A stretch of 64,000 bases of DNA from Dokdonella_A sp014338185 (GCA_030263295.1 SZOS01000006.1:24160-88159), one strand, 5' to 3'. Shown: positions 18,065 to 26,194, numbered from the stretch's first letter. A program made the numbers and translations. The notes: generated from the letters alone by a model not told the origin.

Positions 18065-18207
18065 GTGCCGGCCGGTGCCATCGAGCGCCGCGTGCGGACC
18101 GGGGGCAGCCTGCCGCATGGCTGTCGCAGCAGGTGAGCCGGCCGCAGTTGCCGGCGGCTCCGGTGGGCGCCCAGAATCGGATTCGTCCCGGCAGCGGAGC
18201 AGGTGCG

Positions 18208-19506
18208 ATGCGGCAGTGGTTGTGGTTGGCAATGGCGTTGCTGGCGCTGGGATCGGGTGGACGCCGGGCGTTGGCTGCCGGGGGCGACTTCCTGCTGCTG
18301 CCCGACAGGGTCTGGACCGGGCAGGCCGATACGGCCGAGGCGGGACTGGCCGTGCTCGTGCACGATGGCGCGATTGCCGCGGTCGGCCGCCCCGACACGT
18401 TTGCGCTGCCTGCCGGAGTGCGTCGCATCGAACTGCCGGGTGCGACGCTCACGCCCGGGCTCATCGACCTGCATGCACACCTGTTCCTGCATCCTTACGA
18501 CGAACGCTCGTGGAACGACCAGGTGCTCACGGAGGCGCAGGACTACCGCAGCCTGTTGGCGGCGAAACATGCGCGCGCGACCCTGCTGGCGGGATTCACC
18601 ACCTTGCGCGATCTCGGTACCGAGGGTGCCGGTTATGCCGATGTGTCGGTCAAGCGCGCGATCGAGGAGGGACTCATCGCGGGTCCGCGCCTGTACATCG
18701 CCACGCGCGCGATCGTGGCCGGCTCGAGTTATGGCCCCGGCCCGCGCGGCTTTCGCCCCGGACTGGACCTGCCGCAGGGCGCGCAGGCGGTCAACGGCGT
18801 CGATGATGCGATGCGGGCGGTGCGCGAACAGGCCGCGCATGGCGCCGACTGGATCAAGTTCTATGCCGATTACCGGGTGGGCCCGAACGGCGAGACGCTG
18901 CCGACCCTGAGCGCGGCGGAGATGAAGGCGATCGTCGACACCGCGCACCAGATCGGTCGTCCGGTGGCCGCGCACGCGGGCAGCGATGCCGGCGTGCGCA
19001 TGGCGATCGAAGCCGGCGTCGACACCATCGAGCATGGCGATGGCGCGAGCGAGGCGACGCTGCGCCTGGCGCGCCAGCGCGGCGTGGCCTGGCTGCCCAC
19101 GCTGACCGCGGTGGCGGCGATCGGTCAGTACTTCGACCACTACCGGCCCGGCGGCGAACCCACGCCGCGCATGCGCCAGTCACAGCGGGCGTTCCGCGAT
19201 GCCCTCAGGCTCGGCCTCGTGATCGGCAATGGCAGCGACGTGGGCGTGTTCGCGCATGGGGACAACTGGCGTGAGCCGGAGTGGATGGTGCGATTGGGCA
19301 TGACCCCGGCGCAGGCATTGCATGCGGCGACCGACGTGGCGGCTAGGATCCTGCGGCAGCAGGACCGCATCGGCCGCATCGCGGTCGGCCTGCGCGCCGA
19401 CCTTGCCGCCTTCGAGGGCGATCCCGCCAGCTCGATCGACGCGCTGCGCAAGGTCGTGTTCGTGATGAAGGAGGGCGTGGTGCATCGCGCGCCGGCCACG
19501 CCCTGA
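18208..19506 (+). CDS. Secreted metal-dependent amidohydrolase (imidazolonepropionase/prolidase-like)
   Basis: A 432-residue protein starting MRQWLWLAMALLALGSGGRR, a signal peptide ending near ALAA. The amidohydrolase metal motifs are present in order: LIDLHAHLFLH (HxH), ADWIKFYAD (bridging Lys), VAAHAGSDAG, TIEHGDG, and IGNGSDVGVFAHG with the late Asp. The end IGRIAVGLRADLAAFEGDP is the usual beta-sandwich return. Such secreted members often act on dipeptides or cyclic amides. GGAG and AGG lie upstream of ATG 18208. The gene is divergent from lexA with about 180 bp between them. The exact substrate is unknown. Confidence 0.85.
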   Translation: MRQWLWLAMALLALGSGGRRALAAGGDFLLLPDRVWTGQADTAEAGLAVLVHDGAIAAVGRPDTFALPAGVRRIELPGATLTPGLIDLHAHLFLHPYDERSWNDQVLTEAQDYRSLLAAKHARATLLAGFTTLRDLGTEGAGYADVSVKRAIEEGLIAGPRLYIATRAIVAGSSYGPGPRGFRPGLDLPQGAQAVNGVDDAMRAVREQAAHGADWIKFYADYRVGPNGETLPTLSAAEMKAIVDTAHQIGRPVAAHAGSDAGVRMAIEAGVDTIEHGDGASEATLRLARQRGVAWLPTLTAVAAIGQYFDHYRPGGEPTPRMRQSQRAFRDALRLGLVIGNGSDVGVFAHGDNWREPEWMVRLGMTPAQALHAATDVAARILRQQDRIGRIAVGLRADLAAFEGDPASSIDALRKVVFVMKEGVVHRAPATP

Positions 19507-19544
19507 CTGCGCCACGGCAGCAGCTGCGTGGCAACCGGTGCAAC

Positions 19545-19572
19545 AAAAAACCCCGCATTTGGCGGGGTTTTC
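19545..19572. terminator. Bidirectional terminator between the amidohydrolase and the tRNA operon
   Basis: AAAACCCCGC and GCGGGGTTTT form a 10-bp stem with a 5-base loop (inner stem 19551-19556 with 19562-19567). It has a T run on the plus side and an A run on the other, so it can stop transcripts from both converging units. Confidence 0.88.
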
Positions 19573-19614
19573 GGTGTTCCGTCGGACGTTGTTGGACGCT
19601 TTCGGACTTGTGGA

Positions 19615-19691
19615 TGGCGGAGCGGACGGGACTCGAACCCGCGACCTCCGGCGTGACAGGCCAGCATTCTAACCAGCTGAACTACCGCTCC
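19615..19691 (-). tRNA. tRNA-Asp (GTC)
   Basis: The minus strand reads GGAGCGG as the 5' acceptor strand, pairing with CCGCTCC, then G and an encoded CCA. The anticodon loop CTGTCAC gives GTC. T-loop GTTCGAGTC and D-arm AGTTCAGCTGG are canonical. It is the last gene of the Ala-Glu-Asp tRNA operon. Confidence 0.96.
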
Positions 19692-19741
19692 GCGTTGTAT
19701 GTGCCCGCCGCATCCTGCAGCGTTCGCACCTTTCACTGAAC

Positions 19742-19817
19742 TGGCGTCCCCAAGGGGATTCGAACCCCTGTTACTGCCGTGAAAGGGCGGTGTCCTGGGC
19801 CTCTAGACGATGGGGAC
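19742..19817 (-). tRNA. tRNA-Glu (TTC)
   Basis: The minus strand starts GTCCCCA and ends TGGGGACGCCA with CCA encoded. The anticodon stem-loop CGCCCTTTCACGGCG gives TTC, and GGTTCGAATCC is the T-loop. It lies in the middle of the three-tRNA operon. Confidence 0.96.
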
Positions 19818-19837
19818 GCTGGAAACCGGAAAACCAT

Positions 19838-19913
<76 letters not shown>

Positions 19914-19928
19914 TCAAGGGAGCGCGAG

Positions 19929-19957
19929 AGGATAGTGAGGTGCATGCGTTTCGTCAA
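19929..19957 (-). promoter_or_regulatory. Promoter of the tRNA-Ala-Glu-Asp operon
   Basis: -35 TTGACG (19957-19952), a 17-bp spacer, -10 TATCCT (19934-19929), then a GC-rich discriminator CTCGCGC, as expected for stable-RNA promoters under stringent control. It shows that ordinary chromosome extends at least to 19957, which limits the left edge of the adjacent mobile remnant. Confidence 0.8.
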
Positions 19958-21132
19958 CCATGATCGTGCCGCGTTGCCCGATCGTGCGGACGGACAGCGC
20001 AGTGAACCATCAATCGGCAGCCGCTGCCGGTGCGACGCACGCACAAGACACGCCGCCCACCGGTCCGCGGACCGCATCCGCGGCGTGCCGCGCGGCATGC
20101 GTCGAGCGGCGCGCGCCGCATCGATGCGGATGCGATCCGTGCCGTGCGGCGGGTCGCCATCGTGCAGGTGGCCGCGCTCGCAAGCCACATTCGCCGCAGC
20201 GACTGGGGTGCGGGCCGGATGCCCAGTGCGGGTGCGAAATCGCGGAAACGCCAAACCGGCGAGAGATCCGGGTAGATGGACATCTGAAAGCGCTGAATCA
20301 GGCCGTCGTCCGCGGCTCCGTCCTTGATCGAGCCGCGCACATACTCCGCGAGCTTGCCAGGCTGCACGCCGCCCATGATGGAGACGGCGCAGGCTTCGAT
20401 ACGCGTGGTGCCGCGGCTGATGCGGTCGAAGTCGAAAGATCCCTTGCCATTCCAGCATTCCAGGAAGAACGCGCGGTCACCTTCGCGTCCTTCGCGATCC
20501 AGATTTGCCAACCACCCGGCAACCTCATCACGTACGTAGATCAGACCGCGAGGGTTGTCGCCAAGCAACTCGCCAAGCTTCTCAGTCGTCGCGTCGTTGA
20601 CCACCAGCCGCGGCTCACGAGGGCACTCGCGCTCTTCCCTGGTTGCCGCCGCGAGCGCACCCTCTGCCGCGCCCCGGTCGCCTTGCGACACCAGTTTCCG
20701 AACCGACTTCAGCGCAATCTGTGCCTCGATCTCCGAAATCTGAGCCATTCGCTCGTGCACTCCACGGGCTTCTACATACGACTGGCGTGCCTCCGATTCC
20801 AGAGTGTCGAGCATCCGCCGCGCTGGTGAGATGGCTGGAGACTTGCCGGCGCTGGGGCGACCAACGATTACTCCCCACAGGATCGGCACCTCGTACCATG
20901 AAATGTTGCGCTTCAACCGCACTGCGATTCGTCTGCCGATGCAACCGCTCATCGCAATCACTGCGGGAACGCCAACGAACTCGACCGGGACCTGCAACGA
21001 GTCAGCGTGTTCGTAGACCCACTGGCGAATGCTCGATGGCAACAGAGAGAGTTCGAGGGATGGTACCGGTGGCAGCGCAGAAGGAAGCGGTGTCGGGAAG
21101 AGGCGATCAACGTTGGCGGATGGCGCGATCAT
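19954..21132 (-). CDS. DUF3987 (primase/helicase-like) protein, apparently truncated
   Basis: Residues 1 to ~305 look like a DUF3987 mobile-element replication protein: SIRQWVYEHADSLQVPVEFV, a P-loop-like GVIVGRPSAGKSPAISPA, DATTEKLGELLGDNPRGLIYVRDEV (Walker B-like) and AAGDGLIQRFQMSIYPD-type sequence. Past about residue 305 (near 20220) the translation turns into Arg-rich sequence with no family character, and the frame ends only inside the tRNA promoter at 19954. Full-length relatives are usually 500-800 residues, so the native 3' part is probably lost and the frame reads into chromosome. GAGAAG lies before ATG 21132; a GTG at 21135 is adjacent. It is 37 bases downstream of the AlpA-like gene. 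Confidence 0.65.
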   Translation of the reverse strand: MIAPSANVDRLFPTPLPSALPPVPSLELSLLPSSIRQWVYEHADSLQVPVEFVGVPAVIAMSGCIGRRIAVRLKRNISWYEVPILWGVIVGRPSAGKSPAISPARRMLDTLESEARQSYVEARGVHERMAQISEIEAQIALKSVRKLVSQGDRGAAEGALAAATREERECPREPRLVVNDATTEKLGELLGDNPRGLIYVRDEVAGWLANLDREGREGDRAFFLECWNGKGSFDFDRISRGTTRIEACAVSIMGGVQPGKLAEYVRGSIKDGAADDGLIQRFQMSIYPDLSPVWRFRDFAPALGIRPAPQSLRRMWLASAATCTMATRRTARIASASMRRAPLDACRAARRGCGPRTGGRRVLCVRRTGSGCRLMVHCAVRPHDRATRHDHG

Positions 21133-21169
21133 CACGACTTCTCACATTCTGCAGCCGGTGAGCGACATG

Positions 21170-21379
21170 TCACGCAGAAGCCTGCTGCCGCGCATCCGCG
21201 ATCCGGTTGCGGATCCAAGCGTCCACTTCGGATGAGGCCCAGCAAGTGCAACGCGGAGAGAGGCGAATGCCGGTCGGAAACTGACCGTCGCGAGTGAGGC
21301 GGTAAATCTGGGTCTTTGAAAGCCCTGTTCTACGAACTACGTCGGGAAGTCGAAGCAGGGTAGGAGCGTTATCGTGCAC
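21170..21379 (-). CDS. AlpA-family helix-turn-helix regulator
   Basis: About 69 residues from a GTG at 21379, with GAGGA well placed upstream: TLLRLPDVVRRTGLSKTQIY is the helix-turn-helix (MerR/excisionase-like fold), followed by RLTRDGQFPTGIRLSPR and SSEVDAWIRNRIADAR, the standard AlpA ending. AlpA proteins switch on excision or integrase genes of cryptic prophages and islands. An ATG at 21478 would add 33 residues that no relative needs. It sits just upstream of the DUF3987 gene, the usual order in such elements. Confidence 0.8.
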   Translation of the reverse strand: MHDNAPTLLRLPDVVRRTGLSKTQIYRLTRDGQFPTGIRLSPRCTCWASSEVDAWIRNRIADARQQASA

Positions 21380-21524
21380 TGGCTGGTCCTCAAAATCGTC
21401 CGGTGGGACGGTGTGGAACCAGCGTAGGGGAACGGTCGTCGCACCGATCAGGGAAATGGCGCGATCTGCAAGCGCCATTCGGTATCAGATCGCGATTTCT
21501 GGGGCCATCCTCCAGTCAGACGGC

Positions 21525-22454
21525 TCACGACGTGAGCCTTGGTCCTGATCCGAGAACTGCAACAATTACATCGCGCAGCTTCTCCCGAAGATCGGCATGC
21601 GAGGCCCAGACAATGTGCGCAAACTGCCTCGTGTCGAAGTGCACGTTTCGTAGGTCGTCTTCTCGAACAGTCCAGACCACAGTCTTGCCGAAGCCAAGCG
21701 CGAGACCGGCTTCGAAGTAGGCGCCTTGTTTCTGCTCTGTAACGTCGACGACCACGAATCGTGAAGTTCGTATGTCCGCAACGATCTTCTGGTCGATCCG
21801 GTGAACATGGACGTCAGAGTCGACGCGATGCGCAGAGTAGCCAGCGTCCTCGATTCCTGGTCGAAGGCCCTCGATCCAAGTTGGAAGCATGGTCTCGGAG
21901 AAAGACATCGCCACAAACGCCCTTGGCAAGACAGTTGCGGGCCCCTTTTCGACGTGGTCCCAGCCTTTGGCCGTCAATCTCGCACGGTAGTTCGCATCAA
22001 GATCGATCGTCTCGAAGTCGATAAAGCCCGACTCTCTCAGCGCATCGAGGTGAAATCGAAGCTCGTCGTCGGTGGCTGCCCAAGCCAAGGGAGAGTCTGC
22101 ATGAAGACTCCCCGAGTAGTAGGTGCCCGGAGATCTGCTGAGCGTGGCCAGCGCCTTCAGCAGTTCCAGGGTGCGTTCGGAGACACCGTAGGTGGGTAGC
22201 GACAGACGAAGCTGGGGAATCCGTTCCTGCACGAGCAACGGCTCGTCGGAGCCGTACACCTCTTGTGCTCGAAGCCAGGCGCTCAGGCGATAATCAGGTA
22301 AAGGCTCCGCTTGAAGGCGAATCCTCGCCATCTTGGCGATGGTATAGCGACCGCATCGTGCACAGTTGATCCGGGTTCGACTGCCGTGATCCTCCGTGCC
22401 GAGTACGTGAATGGCATCGCTACGACACACAGGACAGCTTGTCGGGTCTGGCAT
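21525..22454 (-). CDS. Zinc-ribbon protein with C-terminal nucleoside 2-deoxyribosyltransferase/TIR-like domain
   Basis: A 309-residue protein in three parts. Residues 7-34 hold two Cys pairs (CPVC at 7-10 and CARC at 31-34), a zinc ribbon. Residues ~45-165 are helical, with a winged-helix-like end (DDELRFHLDALRESGFIDFE). Residues ~175-300 are a Rossmann-like domain: RAFVAMSFSETM as first strand, VVADIRTSRFVVVDVTEQKQG, then AYFEAGLALGFGKTVVWT, where Glu248 sits where deoxyribosyltransferases have their catalytic Glu and TIR-like NADases their essential Glu. Such domains are frequent in bacterial defence effectors that destroy nucleotides or NAD. Here it is lone cargo on a mobile remnant. The domain call rests on motif likeness; the activity is inferred. 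Confidence 0.6.
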   Translation of the reverse strand: MPDPTSCPVCRSDAIHVLGTEDHGSRTRINCARCGRYTIAKMARIRLQAEPLPDYRLSAWLRAQEVYGSDEPLLVQERIPQLRLSLPTYGVSERTLELLKALATLSRSPGTYYSGSLHADSPLAWAATDDELRFHLDALRESGFIDFETIDLDANYRARLTAKGWDHVEKGPATVLPRAFVAMSFSETMLPTWIEGLRPGIEDAGYSAHRVDSDVHVHRIDQKIVADIRTSRFVVVDVTEQKQGAYFEAGLALGFGKTVVWTVREDDLRNVHFDTRQFAHIVWASHADLREKLRDVIVAVLGSGPRLTS

Positions 22455-22602
22455 CTGCAGTCACTCCGGACGAGTCCACCGCGATGCTATCAGCCAGGGG
22501 CGATAGGCACTAACCACAAGGCGCTCAAGGTCAAACGAGGGCCTGCCCATGCACACGTCGACCACATTCATCTCGATGCCCAGGTGCGCGTACGCGCGCA
22601 TG

Positions 22603-22890
22603 CTATTCGGAGCCGTCGACTGCCGGGCTGGAGCTTCGTCTCAGCTCGAGGCCCTTGCGTAGAAGCGCGCGCACCTCATCGCGGCGCTTGCGTGCGTTGG
22701 CAAGGCTTACCTCGGGGTAGGCGCCGAGACTGATCCGGTTGCGTGCGCCGCTCGGACGGATGTAGCGGAGCCGCCAGATGCGCGCGCCGCTGGGCAGGCG
22801 TTCAAGCATCAGGCCGCCGCCGTCGAATAGCCGCTGCTTCTTGCTCTTGCGGATCTCGGTGTCGGTCAGTGGAGCGACGGTTCGGGGCAT
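22603..22890 (-). pseudogene. Integrase fragment (DUF4102 arm-binding domain only)
   Basis: The 95 residues start MPRTVAPLTDTEIRKSK and include LFDGGGLMLERLPSGARIWR, RLRYIRPSGARNRISLGAYPEVSLANARKRRDEVRALL, the N-terminal arm-type DNA-binding domain of P4-like tyrosine integrases. After about residue 81 the family likeness stops and a TAG follows. Full integrases are ~400 residues and carry the catalytic R-H-R-Y in the part that is missing, so this copy cannot recombine. It lies about 330 bases from the 3' end of tRNA-Leu, the usual place for the integrase of a tRNA-targeted element. Confidence 0.75.
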
Positions 22891-23016
22891 GGGGTGCTCG
22901 CGTGCAGGGGGCGAAACCAGCGTAGGTTCCCCACCGCGCGAAAGACCCCCGGAATTGGCCCAAGTGCGAGCACTATTCCGGCGAAGGAAGTGCCTGAAGG
23001 AAGCGGGTCTGGAGGG

Positions 23017-23086
23017 CGTTTAGGTACACGGTGGGACCAGCTCCATCGTCCCCTCCCGGCGCTCCCGCCAAAGATGTACCTAAACG
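23017..23086. repeat. 12-bp inverted repeat, probable integrase arm-type sites
   Basis: CGTTTAGGTACA at 23017-23028 recurs exactly in inverted orientation at 23075-23086 (TGTACCTAAACG). A further GTGTACC directly abuts the second copy (23086-23092) and matches the GGTACAC within the first. Short repeated GGTACA-type sequences upstream of P4-like integrase genes are commonly integrase binding sites. Confidence 0.6.
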
Positions 23087-23110
23087 TGTACCCAAGACGC
23101 TCTGGCTTGG

Positions 23111-23137
23111 CTGGCACCGCCTGGCACCCGCTGGCAC
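23111..23137. repeat. Three CTGGCAC repeats at exact 10-bp spacing
   Basis: CTGGCAC occurs at 23111, 23121 and 23131, one helical turn apart, so all three copies face the same side of the DNA. The position beside the attachment region suggests binding sites for a recombination or accessory factor; chance cannot be excluded for such short units. Confidence 0.45.
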
Positions 23138-23147
23138 GACCAGAAAC

Positions 23148-23173
23148 AAAAAACCCGCCAGATCGGCGGGTTT
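23148..23173 (-). terminator. Terminator of tRNA-Leu
   Basis: AAACCCGCC (23151-23159) pairs with GGCGGGTTT (23165-23173), followed on the minus strand by TTTTTTGTTT. It lies about 45 bases beyond the 3' end of the tRNA. Confidence 0.88.
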
Positions 23174-23217
23174 CAGAAGGATTACGGGACTCTGTGGCAC
23201 GTCCTGCAATCATATGT

Positions 23218-23302
<85 letters not shown>

Positions 23303-23333
23303 AGGTGCCCGGTCGCTGGCGACCGGGGCGCGA

Positions 23334-23362
23334 ACCTTACTGGCCGCGCCCGCGCATGTCAA
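23334..23362 (-). promoter_or_regulatory. Promoter of tRNA-Leu
   Basis: A consensus -35 TTGACA (23362-23357), a 17-bp spacer, -10 TAAGGT (23339-23334), and a GC-rich discriminator. It lies 32 bases upstream of the mature tRNA 5' end. Confidence 0.78.
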
Positions 23363-23389
23363 CGCGGGCGCGGGCCATCGCGGCATGCG

Positions 23390-26194
23390 TCACTGCGACA
23401 GCGGTGAGCCACCGAACTTCCAGGTGAACTGCAGGTAGTAGCTGCGGCCGACCGAGTCGAACCAGGAGATGTCGTAGTAGGGATAAGCCGTGTAGGTCGG
23501 ATCCTTGGGCGGCATCTTGTCGAACAGGTTGTCGATCGACAGCGACAGCTGCATGTGGTCGTTGAAACGGTACTGGCCCGACAGGTTGTAGCGGTAGGTC
23601 GCGCCGATCCAGGCCTGCTCGCCCGCTTCGATGTCGACGATCTGGTCGTAGGAATCGGAATTGGGCAGGCGGCCCAGGCGCTGGCCATGCAGCGACACCG
23701 TCCACGGGTCGAGGTTCCAGGTCACCGTGGCGCTGGCCTTGTTGCGCGGGATGTCGAAGCCCGAGTTGATCGCGAACTCGTCCTGCACCACGTCGCCGCT
23801 GTATTGCTGGAAGGTGTGGCGACGCGTCCAGGTGTAGTTGCCGTTGAAGTGGAAATCACCCGCGCGCGTTTCCAGCTTGTAGTGCGCGCTCAGGTCGACA
23901 CCGCTGGTGCGCTCGCGCGCGACGTTGATCGGGTTGACGAACACACCGTACAGACGCCCGCCGGACAGGCGCGTGACGCGGCTGATCGCGTCGACGCAGC
24001 TGGGCGAGTTGGCGTCGACCGGGTTGCCGTTGACATCGCTGCCGATGCGGCAATTGGCCTCGAGCTGGAGCAGGCGGTCGGTGCTGAGGTCCTGCACCTG
24101 GTTGCGCATGTCGATGTTGAAGTAGTCCAGCGACACGTCGAACTCGGGGACCGGCGACCACACCACACCCGCGGTCCACGAGGTGCTGGTCTCGGGCTTG
24201 AGCTTGCGGTTGCCCTCGCGGGTGCGGATCAGGCCTTCGTCCGACCAGGTGCAGTCGGTGATGTCCTCGTCCGGTTCCTCGGTGCGGCAACGGTAGTAGT
24301 CGGTGCCCGAGGTCTCGTCGTTGCCGACGCCCGCGAACACATAGTGCAGGTCCGGCGCGCGGAATGCGGTGCCGTAGGACGCGCGTGCCAGCAGGCTGTC
24401 GAGCGGGCGCCATTCCAGGCCCGAACTCCAGGTGAACTTGCCCACGCCGTTGCCGGCGAAGTTGTAGCGGTCGTAGCGGCCGGCCACGCTCAGGTTGAGC
24501 CGGTCGAGCAGCGGCATGCGCAGCTCACCCGCGGCGGCCCAGCGATTGCGGCTGCCGTGGCCGTCGGAGTCCTTCCACGAATAGTAGTAGTACTGCGTCG
24601 CCAGCGGGTCGGGGCGCAGGTTGTAGGACTGGAAGCCGTATTCGACCACGCCGGCAAAGCCGGCCGCGCCGCCGGGCAGGCTGAACAGGTCGATGTTGGA
24701 GAAGGCGAAGGACAACGTGTCGCTCTGCGACTTGGGGTGGTAGACCGTGCGCGCGAAGATCGAGTCGTACTCGGAGCGCGTGAGTGGCGTGTACAGGCGG
24801 TCGGGGTCGGCGTTGAAGATCGGGTAGCCACTGTCCTCGTCGACGCCCAGTTGCGGGCCGAGGAACAGGTTGTTGGCGGCCGCGGCGACGATCTGCGGCC
24901 AGCTCACGTCGGCGTGGTACTGCGAGTGCGCGAGCGAGGCTTCCCAGTCCCAGCTTTGCAGGAAGCTGCCTTTGAACCCGGTGGTGAAGGCGAAGGTCTT
25001 TTGCGTGTTCTCGATGAAGCCCTTGTTGAGGCCGCCCATTTCCTCGGGCGTGAACTGGCGCCCCCAGTACTCGATGTCCTGGGTGGCCTGGTTGTAGAAG
25101 TAGCCTTCCTCGTTGCCGTCGGGCGCCATGTAGCTCCACTGCTCGACGTCGCGGAACATCCTGACCTTGCTGTAGCCGGCCTGGATGTCGGCGAACCACT
25201 TGAGGTCGTCACCCAGCGGCATGTTCATCGTGGTGTAGGTGTTGATGCCCTTGCGCCCGCTCAGGATCGTGCCGTAGCCGATCGATGCCTGGCTGCCGCA
25301 GAAGTCGCCGTAGTTGCGCCGGTTGAAGTAGCCGGTACTGCCGTTGTTGAGCCAGGCCAGGTTGGCGCAGGTGGCCGCGCCCGGATCGATGTAGTCGTCG
25401 TACCAGTCGGTGCGCAGGAACACGCGGCGCGCGGTCTGCGAACGCGCGGTGGGCGCATCGGCGGTGGAGTCCTGGATCTTGCGGTCGTAGGCCCACAGCG
25501 GCTTCTGGTCGATCAGTTCGGCGCCGAACATGAGGTTGAAATCGCCATGGCTGAAACCGGTGCTGATGTCGAGCTTGGCCGACTCGCCGCCGCCGCGCGA
25601 GGTGCCGCCGTAGCGCAGGTCGAGCGTGGTGCCGTCGGCGCTGTCCTTGAGGATGAAGTTGACCACGCCCGCGATCGCGTCCGAGCCGTACACGGCCGAG
25701 GCGCTGCCGGTGAGGATTTCGATGCGCTCGATCAGGCCGACCGGGATGTTGGAGATGTCAGTGAAGTTGCTGCGGCCCTTGAACGGCAGCGGGAAATCGG
25801 CGATGCGCCGGCCGTTGACCAGCACCAGCGTGTGGTTGGGGCCGAGCCCGCGCAGGTCGACCTGCTGCGCACCGGGCGAGAAGTCGGCACCGCTGGACGA
25901 TTGCTGGCTCTGCGTCTCGCCGCCGTTCTGGGTGATCGCGCGCAGCACGTCGGGCACGCTCATGAGGCCGCTGTTCTTGATGTCGGCCGCGGTCAGCACG
26001 GTGATCGGTGCGGGGCCTTCCACCTGCGCGCGCGGAATGCGCGAGCCGGTGACCACGATCGCTTCCAGCGACGTGCTCGAGGGCTCCTCGCTGGTCGTGG
26101 GTGTGGCCTGTTCCTGTGCGCGCACGCTTGCTGTCGTCGCGGCATAGCCGAAGATGCCGCAGGCGATGGCCGCGGCCAGGGTGGTCTTGCGCAT
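23390..26194 (-). CDS. TonB-dependent receptor
   Basis: A 934-residue outer-membrane receptor. The signal peptide covers TTLAAAIACGIFGYAATTASV. The plug begins LEAIVVTGSRIPRAQVEGPA and holds DLRGLGPNHTLVLVNGRRI and ASAVYGSDAIAGVVNFILKD. The barrel ends SYYLQFTWKF, unusually followed by seven more residues (GGSPLSQ) before the stop. GGGGAT seven bases before ATG 26194 supports the start. It has the same plug subtype as the receptor at 8775-11672. It is divergent from the S51 hydrolase gene with 210 bp between them, so peptide or amino-acid-polymer uptake is conceivable but unproven. Confidence 0.92.
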   Translation of the reverse strand: MRKTTLAAAIACGIFGYAATTASVRAQEQATPTTSEEPSSTSLEAIVVTGSRIPRAQVEGPAPITVLTAADIKNSGLMSVPDVLRAITQNGGETQSQQSSSGADFSPGAQQVDLRGLGPNHTLVLVNGRRIADFPLPFKGRSNFTDISNIPVGLIERIEILTGSASAVYGSDAIAGVVNFILKDSADGTTLDLRYGGTSRGGGESAKLDISTGFSHGDFNLMFGAELIDQKPLWAYDRKIQDSTADAPTARSQTARRVFLRTDWYDDYIDPGAATCANLAWLNNGSTGYFNRRNYGDFCGSQASIGYGTILSGRKGINTYTTMNMPLGDDLKWFADIQAGYSKVRMFRDVEQWSYMAPDGNEEGYFYNQATQDIEYWGRQFTPEEMGGLNKGFIENTQKTFAFTTGFKGSFLQSWDWEASLAHSQYHADVSWPQIVAAAANNLFLGPQLGVDEDSGYPIFNADPDRLYTPLTRSEYDSIFARTVYHPKSQSDTLSFAFSNIDLFSLPGGAAGFAGVVEYGFQSYNLRPDPLATQYYYYSWKDSDGHGSRNRWAAAGELRMPLLDRLNLSVAGRYDRYNFAGNGVGKFTWSSGLEWRPLDSLLARASYGTAFRAPDLHYVFAGVGNDETSGTDYYRCRTEEPDEDITDCTWSDEGLIRTREGNRKLKPETSTSWTAGVVWSPVPEFDVSLDYFNIDMRNQVQDLSTDRLLQLEANCRIGSDVNGNPVDANSPSCVDAISRVTRLSGGRLYGVFVNPINVARERTSGVDLSAHYKLETRAGDFHFNGNYTWTRRHTFQQYSGDVVQDEFAINSGFDIPRNKASATVTWNLDPWTVSLHGQRLGRLPNSDSYDQIVDIEAGEQAWIGATYRYNLSGQYRFNDHMQLSLSIDNLFDKMPPKDPTYTAYPYYDISWFDSVGRSYYLQFTWKFGGSPLSQ

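Larger units (their letters stand above)
20000..23217. mobile_element. Decayed integrative element next to tRNA-Leu
   Basis: This segment carries an integrase stump, an AlpA-like regulator, a truncated DUF3987 protein and one cargo gene, all on the minus strand, between the tRNA-Ala promoter and tRNA-Leu(CAG). It looks less GC-rich than both flanks, especially 20.8-22.5 kb. Tyrosine-integrase elements with this gene set commonly enter the 3' end of tRNA genes, and the integrase end faces the 3' end of tRNA-Leu here. No second copy of the tRNA-Leu 3' end was found on the left, so the left boundary (between about 19960 and 20220) has probably been lost to deletion and the element cannot move itself. 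Confidence 0.6.
22891..23217. other. Attachment-site region between integrase stump and tRNA-Leu
   Basis: These 327 bases hold no gene. They contain a 12-bp inverted repeat (23017-23028 and 23075-23086), a 10-bp-phased CTGGCAC triplet (23111-23137) and a terminator (23148-23173). This is what the arm region of an integrated element looks like: integrase arm-type sites between the int gene and the tRNA. No core duplication could be identified. Confidence 0.5.

Noticed and set aside
23075..23093. A second LexA-type box (GTAC halves around 23076 and 23087)
   Set aside because: The halves are eight bases apart instead of four and belong to the integrase-type repeats.
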